Assembly (NCBI RefSeq): GCF_012911935.1
Contig: NZ_JAAXLA010000006.1
Coordinates: 1-64,000 of the forward strand
Origin: Pseudonocardia acidicola
GTDB lineage: Bacteria; Actinomycetota; Actinomycetes; Mycobacteriales; Pseudonocardiaceae
Length of the DNA: 64,000 nt
Direction of reading: 5' to 3'
Part shown: in pieces, positions 61,205 through 64,000 of the stretch
Position numbering within the stretch: the stretch's first letter is position 1
Layout: every line of letters starts with the position of its first letter
Translations under genes and position numbers: made by a program
Notes under the pieces: model-generated
Told to the model about the DNA's origin: nothing
What the model saw: only the letters and a program-made list of their open reading frames with translations
Database searches by the model: none

Positions 61205-61813
61205 TCAGGGGCGCCGGTGGGGGTTGCGGCCGGTGACGCCCAGAGCGCGTTCGAAGGCGGGCGCGGACGGGGCGACCGGCACCTCCGGGCCGAACCAGCC
61301 ACCGTCGCGTCCCGTCTGCGCCATGCCGGAGGCGGCCTCCACCACCGCCTCGCCCAGCCCGGGCGGGCAGACGAGGCTCTGACCGGTGGCCGCGGCGACG
61401 TCCCAGGCGTGGCTCACGAACTCGCTGGTCATGATGGAGCCGACCATCGCGGCGGGCATCGTCGAGCCGCCGAGGTCGGTGTCACCCTCCCGGGCCTGCG
61501 GGTCGGCCCAGACCCGGGCGGCCGCCTCCGCCTGCCGGCCGGCTGCCTCGGCCCACCGCTCCTCCGGGACGTCGACGAGGAACGGCACGAGGACGAGGAA
61601 CGGCACGAGATCGAATCCCGCCCACGCGGGGTCCCATCCCATCCGGGTGCCCGACCGCTCGGCGAGCAGGAAGCCGAACGCGCGATGGTTGGTCGCCTTG
61701 GCCACGGTGTCGTCGCTGCACGGGCTGGGATCGGCGAACCGGTCGGGGCGCGCGCCCCGGATCGCCGTCGTGGCGATGTCGACGCTCTGCGCGAAATGGT
61801 CTGCGTGATCCAT
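61205..61813 (-). CDS. TIGR03086-type maleylpyruvate-isomerase-like (mycothiol-linked) protein
   Basis: 202 residues of the DinB-like four-helix bundle. FADPSPCSDDTVAKATNHRA and SEFVSHAWDVAAATGQSLVC place the His residues of the metal site; the family is linked to mycothiol chemistry in actinobacteria. Residues PFLVLVPFLVDV reflect an exact 18-bp duplication (61575-61610). ATG 61813. It converges on the crotonase gene with a 14-bp gap. Confidence 0.8.
   Translation of the reverse strand: MDHADHFAQSVDIATTAIRGARPDRFADPSPCSDDTVAKATNHRAFGFLLAERSGTRMGWDPAWAGFDLVPFLVLVPFLVDVPEERWAEAAGRQAEAAARVWADPQAREGDTDLGGSTMPAAMVGSIMTSEFVSHAWDVAAATGQSLVCPPGLGEAVVEAASGMAQTGRDGGWFGPEVPVAPSAPAFERALGVTGRNPHRRP
61575..61610. 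repeat. 18-bp in-frame tandem duplication
   Basis: GACGAGGAACGGCACGAG occurs twice in direct succession (61575-61592, 61593-61610) inside the TIGR03086-type gene and codes for the doubled PFLVLVPFLVDV stretch. It is in frame, so the protein is not broken; it is likely a recent slippage event. Confidence 0.85.
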
Positions 61814-61900
61814 GCCCCGACCCTCCCGCGGGCCGCCACCGGGGTCTTGTAGGAACGCGGCCCCGCGCCCGGCGTTCGGTATCCACCTACCCTGGGGGCC

Positions 61901-62776
61901 GTGCAGAGCTCAACCGTCGCGTCGTCCGTCGAGCGCGCCCTGGACGTGCTGGCCGGTCGGCGGGTGGTCGCGCTGACCGGTGCGGGACTGAGCACCGACT
62001 CCGGGATCCCCGACTACCGCGGCCCCGGCTCGCCCGCCCGCACCCCGATGACCTTCGACGAGTTCCGATCCGGCGAGCCGGCGCAGCGCCGCTACTGGGC
62101 GCGCAGCCACGTCGGCTGGGCACGGATGCGGCGCGCCGAGCCGAACGACGGCCACCGGGCGTTCGCGGACCTGGAGCGCACCGGCGTGCTGCGCGGGCTG
62201 ATCACGCAGAACGTCGACGGGCTGCACCGCGCCGCAGGCAGTCGCTCGGTCATCGACCTGCACGGCCGCATCGCCGACGTCATCTGCCTGGACTGCCACC
62301 AGGTCACCCCGCGCGACCACCTGCAGGCGCGGCTGGCCGAGCTCAACCCGGGTTTCGCCGCGACGGCCGGGCCGGCGGTGGAGACGGCCCCGGACGGGGA
62401 CGCGGTGCTCGAGTCGGTCGAGGGATTCCGGATCGCCCCCTGCACGGCGTGCGGCGGTGTGCTCAAGCCGGACGTCGTGTTCTTCGGTGAGAACGTGCCA
62501 CGGGACCGGGTTGCACAGGCGTACGCGCTGGTCGACGCACTGGCGCCGGACCCGTCCGGAGATCCGGGCGGGGTGCTGCTGGTCGCGGGCTCTTCGCTTG
62601 CGGTGATGTCCGGGCTGCGTTTCGTCCGGCACGCGTTCAAGCACGGCATCCCGGTGGTGATCGTCAACCGCGGCCGGACACGCGGCGACGAGTTCACCAC
62701 CGTGCGGGTCGACGGCGGTTGCTCCGAGGTGCTGCCGGTCCTGGCCGCTGCGGCGGCGGGGTCGGCCGCGGTCTGA
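61901..62776 (+). CDS. Sir2-family NAD-dependent protein deacylase
   Basis: 291 residues. The NAD site reads VVALTGAGLSTDSGIPDYRG, with LRGLITQNVDGLHRAAGSRS and VIDLHGRI (catalytic His). The zinc module is C-x2-C (VICLDCHQV) and C-x2-C (APCTACGGVLKPDVVFFGE). GVLLVAGSSLAVMSGLRFVR closes the domain. The GAGLST...DYRG spacing matches class II/SIRT4-like bacterial sirtuins. GTG 61901. Confidence 0.93.
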   Translation: MQSSTVASSVERALDVLAGRRVVALTGAGLSTDSGIPDYRGPGSPARTPMTFDEFRSGEPAQRRYWARSHVGWARMRRAEPNDGHRAFADLERTGVLRGLITQNVDGLHRAAGSRSVIDLHGRIADVICLDCHQVTPRDHLQARLAELNPGFAATAGPAVETAPDGDAVLESVEGFRIAPCTACGGVLKPDVVFFGENVPRDRVAQAYALVDALAPDPSGDPGGVLLVAGSSLAVMSGLRFVRHAFKHGIPVVIVNRGRTRGDEFTTVRVDGGCSEVLPVLAAAAAGSAAV

Positions 62777-62864
62777 GGTCCGGTCGAGCGACGAGGAGGC
62801 CCGCCCGGTCTTCTCGCCGCGCCGGCTGCTCCCCGTTCGTCATCTCCGGCTCCGCAGACACCAC

Positions 62865-63107
62865 TCACAACGGCCTCGGCCCTCCCCTCACGGACTCGAT
62901 CGCCGACCCGAGCACCTCGAGTACCGCCGGTATCCCGACGGGTCCGTCCGGCGCAGCACGTTCGACCCGTCCCACCAGCACCACCTCACCGGTCGCAGCC
63001 AGGACAGGTCGGTCAGGCTGTCGTGCAGCGCGTCGAGGTTGTGCCCGAAGTACTCCGGGAAACGCAACGCCTGCCCGACGGCCGGTCCGCTCCACGCCGC
63101 CGGTCAT
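62865..63107 (-). pseudogene. barstar-like RNase-inhibitor gene, broken by frameshifts
   Basis: The minus strand contains the barstar core FPEYFGHNLDALHDSLTD in one frame, ATGEVVLV in a second, WDGSNVLRRTDPSGYR back in the first, and AVLEVLGSAIESV in the second again. Each fits the barstar fold in order, so at least three indels have broken the gene. The ATG (63107) overlaps the stop of the RNase remnant (TGATG), the usual toxin-then-inhibitor order. The N-terminal barstar strand is missing. Confidence 0.75.
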
Positions 63108-63319
63108 CAGCCGGTGGCGGCCGCGTCGACGACGACGAAGCTCGCGTAGTGATCGGCGGTGTAGTACAGCTCGCGCTTGCTCCCCGTGATGAGGCGGCGG
63201 GCGCCGCGGTCGCGTTCGCCCGGGTCGGCACGGTGTATTCGTGGTAGTAGCCACGAGGACCCGAGCGGCACCACCACGGCAAGACCCGCGGCCGCGGCGA
63301 ACCTCGCCTTTCGGCGCAC
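63107..63319 (-). pseudogene. guanyl-specific ribonuclease (RNase Sa/barnase family) remnant
   Basis: The C-terminal catalytic part of an RNase Sa-type enzyme is readable as GYYHEYTVPT (63252 to about 63223) and, one base out of frame, PGERDRGARRLITG then LYYTADHYASFVVVD to the stop at 63107. The conserved catalytic Glu/Arg/His region (HEYTV, RRIITG, DHYxSF) is recognisable. Loss of one C in a CCC run explains the frame change. The first half of the mature domain is missing. A signal-like RRKARFAAAAGLAVVVP lies directly upstream. It is a decayed secreted ribonuclease. Confidence 0.75.
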
Positions 63320-63323
63320 CGAT

Positions 63324-63518
63324 TCAGGAACGGTCTCGAGGGGAGCGGGAGCGCCACGGCCAGCGGGCCACGGCGGCGTCGACACCACGATCGAGCAGCC
63401 CCGCAGCCGCCCAGCACAGCGGCAGCAGCACAAGGATCGCGAGCACGACCTGGAACGGGAACGCGAGCTGGGTGACCCACAGCTCTATCGCGTCCCACCA
63501 ATCAGCCAGCGCGCGCAC
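63324..63518 (-). CDS. small membrane protein
   Basis: 64 residues: RALADWWDAIELWVTQLAFP, then FQVVLAILVLLPLCWAAAGL as one membrane helix, and a short Arg-rich tail. Small single-helix proteins of this type are common in actinobacteria; no function is known. GTG 63518 has a weak ribosome site. It lies just upstream of the RNase remnant on the same strand. Confidence 0.5.
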   Translation of the reverse strand: MRALADWWDAIELWVTQLAFPFQVVLAILVLLPLCWAAAGLLDRGVDAAVARWPWRSRSPRDRS

Positions 63519-63562
63519 GCCTCACACAGTAGCCGGGCCGCGACATGACTAGATTCCCTGAC

Positions 63563-64000
63563 ATGTTCGCCGTCTACGCCGCAGAGCCCAACGCCGACGC
63601 TCCGCTCGACTCCCTGACCGTGGGCGAGCGCCCCGACCCCGAGGTCCCCGACGGCTGGGTGGCGGTGAAGGTCACCGCCGCCAGCCTGAACATGCACGAC
63701 ATCTGGACCCTGCGTGGGGTCGGCATCAAACCCGACCAGTTCCCCATGATCCTCGGCTGCGACGGGGCCGGGATGCTGGAGGACGGCACCGAGGTGGTGC
63801 TGCACTCGATCATCGGCGACCCGAACTGGAGCGGCGACGAGACCCTGGACCCGAAGCGCACGCTGCTCACCGAGAAGTACCAGGGCACCTTCGCCGACAC
63901 CGTCGTGGTGCCGGCCCGCAACGCCGTCCCGAAGCCCGAGGGGCTGACCGCGGTCCAGGCCTCGGTCATGGGTACCGCGTGGCTGACCGCCTACCGGATG
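63563..64000 (+). CDS. zinc-binding alcohol dehydrogenase/quinone-oxidoreductase family protein (partial)
   Basis: The first 146 residues are in the window and the gene runs off the edge. GWVAVKVTAASLNMHDIWTL and MILGCDGAGMLEDGTEVVLH, then KYQGTFADTVVVPARNAVPK and ASVMGTAWLTAYRM, match the MDR superfamily N-terminal domain. The catalytic-domain GCDGAG motif lacks the zinc Cys typical of true alcohol dehydrogenases, so a quinone-oxidoreductase-like enzyme is more likely. ATG 63563. Confidence 0.88.
   Translation, partial: MFAVYAAEPNADAPLDSLTVGERPDPEVPDGWVAVKVTAASLNMHDIWTLRGVGIKPDQFPMILGCDGAGMLEDGTEVVLHSIIGDPNWSGDETLDPKRTLLTEKYQGTFADTVVVPARNAVPKPEGLTAVQASVMGTAWLTAYRM

Noticed and set aside
1-64000. 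tRNA/rRNA genes, CRISPR arrays, integrases, complete insertion sequences
   Set aside because: None was recognised on either strand; no transposase-like frame or regularly spaced repeat array is present.

Overview
The window is about 70-75% G+C, uses many GTG starts and is densely packed. Its gene order around glyS, an ArsR/zur pair, uppS, recO, era, ybeY, phoH, rsmE, dnaJ and hrcA matches the mycobacterial chromosome. It also carries an F420-type (luciferase-like) oxidoreductase and a mycothiol-dependent-isomerase-like protein. Together these point to a chromosomal segment of a high-GC actinobacterium, most likely of the Pseudonocardiaceae (Pseudonocardia-like). The genus is an inference; no rRNA gene or other taxonomic marker is present. 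No tRNA, CRISPR array, integrase or complete insertion sequence was seen.

Region 1 (1-15674): an eleven-gene exopolysaccharide operon on the minus strand, reading from a Wzz-like chain-length protein (13889) down to a secreted metallophosphoesterase (31). Ten of its eleven genes overlap the next, mostly by the 4-bp ATGA/GTGA type. It has Wzx-type flippase, Wzy/ligase-type polymerase, CapD-type dehydratase, DegT aminotransferase and two glycosyltransferases. It also has three unusual members: an HPr-kinase-like protein with a degenerate P-loop, an APH-type kinase, and a divergent RtcB (RNA ligase) homologue. A LuxR-type regulator lies just upstream, and a secreted TIM-barrel-like protein is divergent to it.

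Region 2 (15967-38766): core housekeeping block. It holds a CNNM/CorC pair, glycyl-tRNA synthetase, metal-sensing ArsR and Zur regulators, decaprenyl-diphosphate synthase, RecO, Era, L-2-hydroxyglutarate oxidase, a cytidine-deaminase-like protein without zinc ligands, a CorC protein, YbeY, PhoH, RsmE, DnaJ and HrcA. A small catabolic set (isochorismatase-like, TPP enzyme, cyclase, esterase) is inserted between phoH and rsmE.

Region 3 (38986-44053): a LolA-like exported protein with an ABC transporter, an exported hydrolase, and hemW.

Region 4 (44232-55719): a sulfur-assimilation island. It runs from siroheme sulfite reductase through a 55-residue zinc-ribbon protein, APS reductase, CysD, CysN and a sulfonate/taurine-type ABC importer to a sirohydrochlorin chelatase that can supply siroheme. 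Sulfate would be activated to APS (CysDN), reduced directly (4Fe-4S CysH) and then to sulfide (Sir). Three Cys-containing leader-peptide-like ORFs with the motif D-x6-[S/A]-A-[I/L/A] and a nearby Cys precede the sir operon, a small unknown gene and an FAD/NAD(P)-binding protein; two are followed by hairpins. This suggests a locus-wide attenuation regulon.

Region 5 (55947-64000): accessory genes. The most intriguing is a 46-residue Cys/His/Lys-rich peptide gene in an AT-richer island. It has a recognisable promoter, a strong hairpin immediately 3' of it, and then an ABC exporter whose C-terminal tail is Pro/Arg/His-rich. After this come a truncated thioesterase, enoyl-CoA hydratase, a TIGR03086-type protein and a sirtuin. 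A decayed RNase Sa/barstar (toxin/immunity) pair broken by frameshifts follows, and the window ends inside an alcohol-dehydrogenase-family gene.
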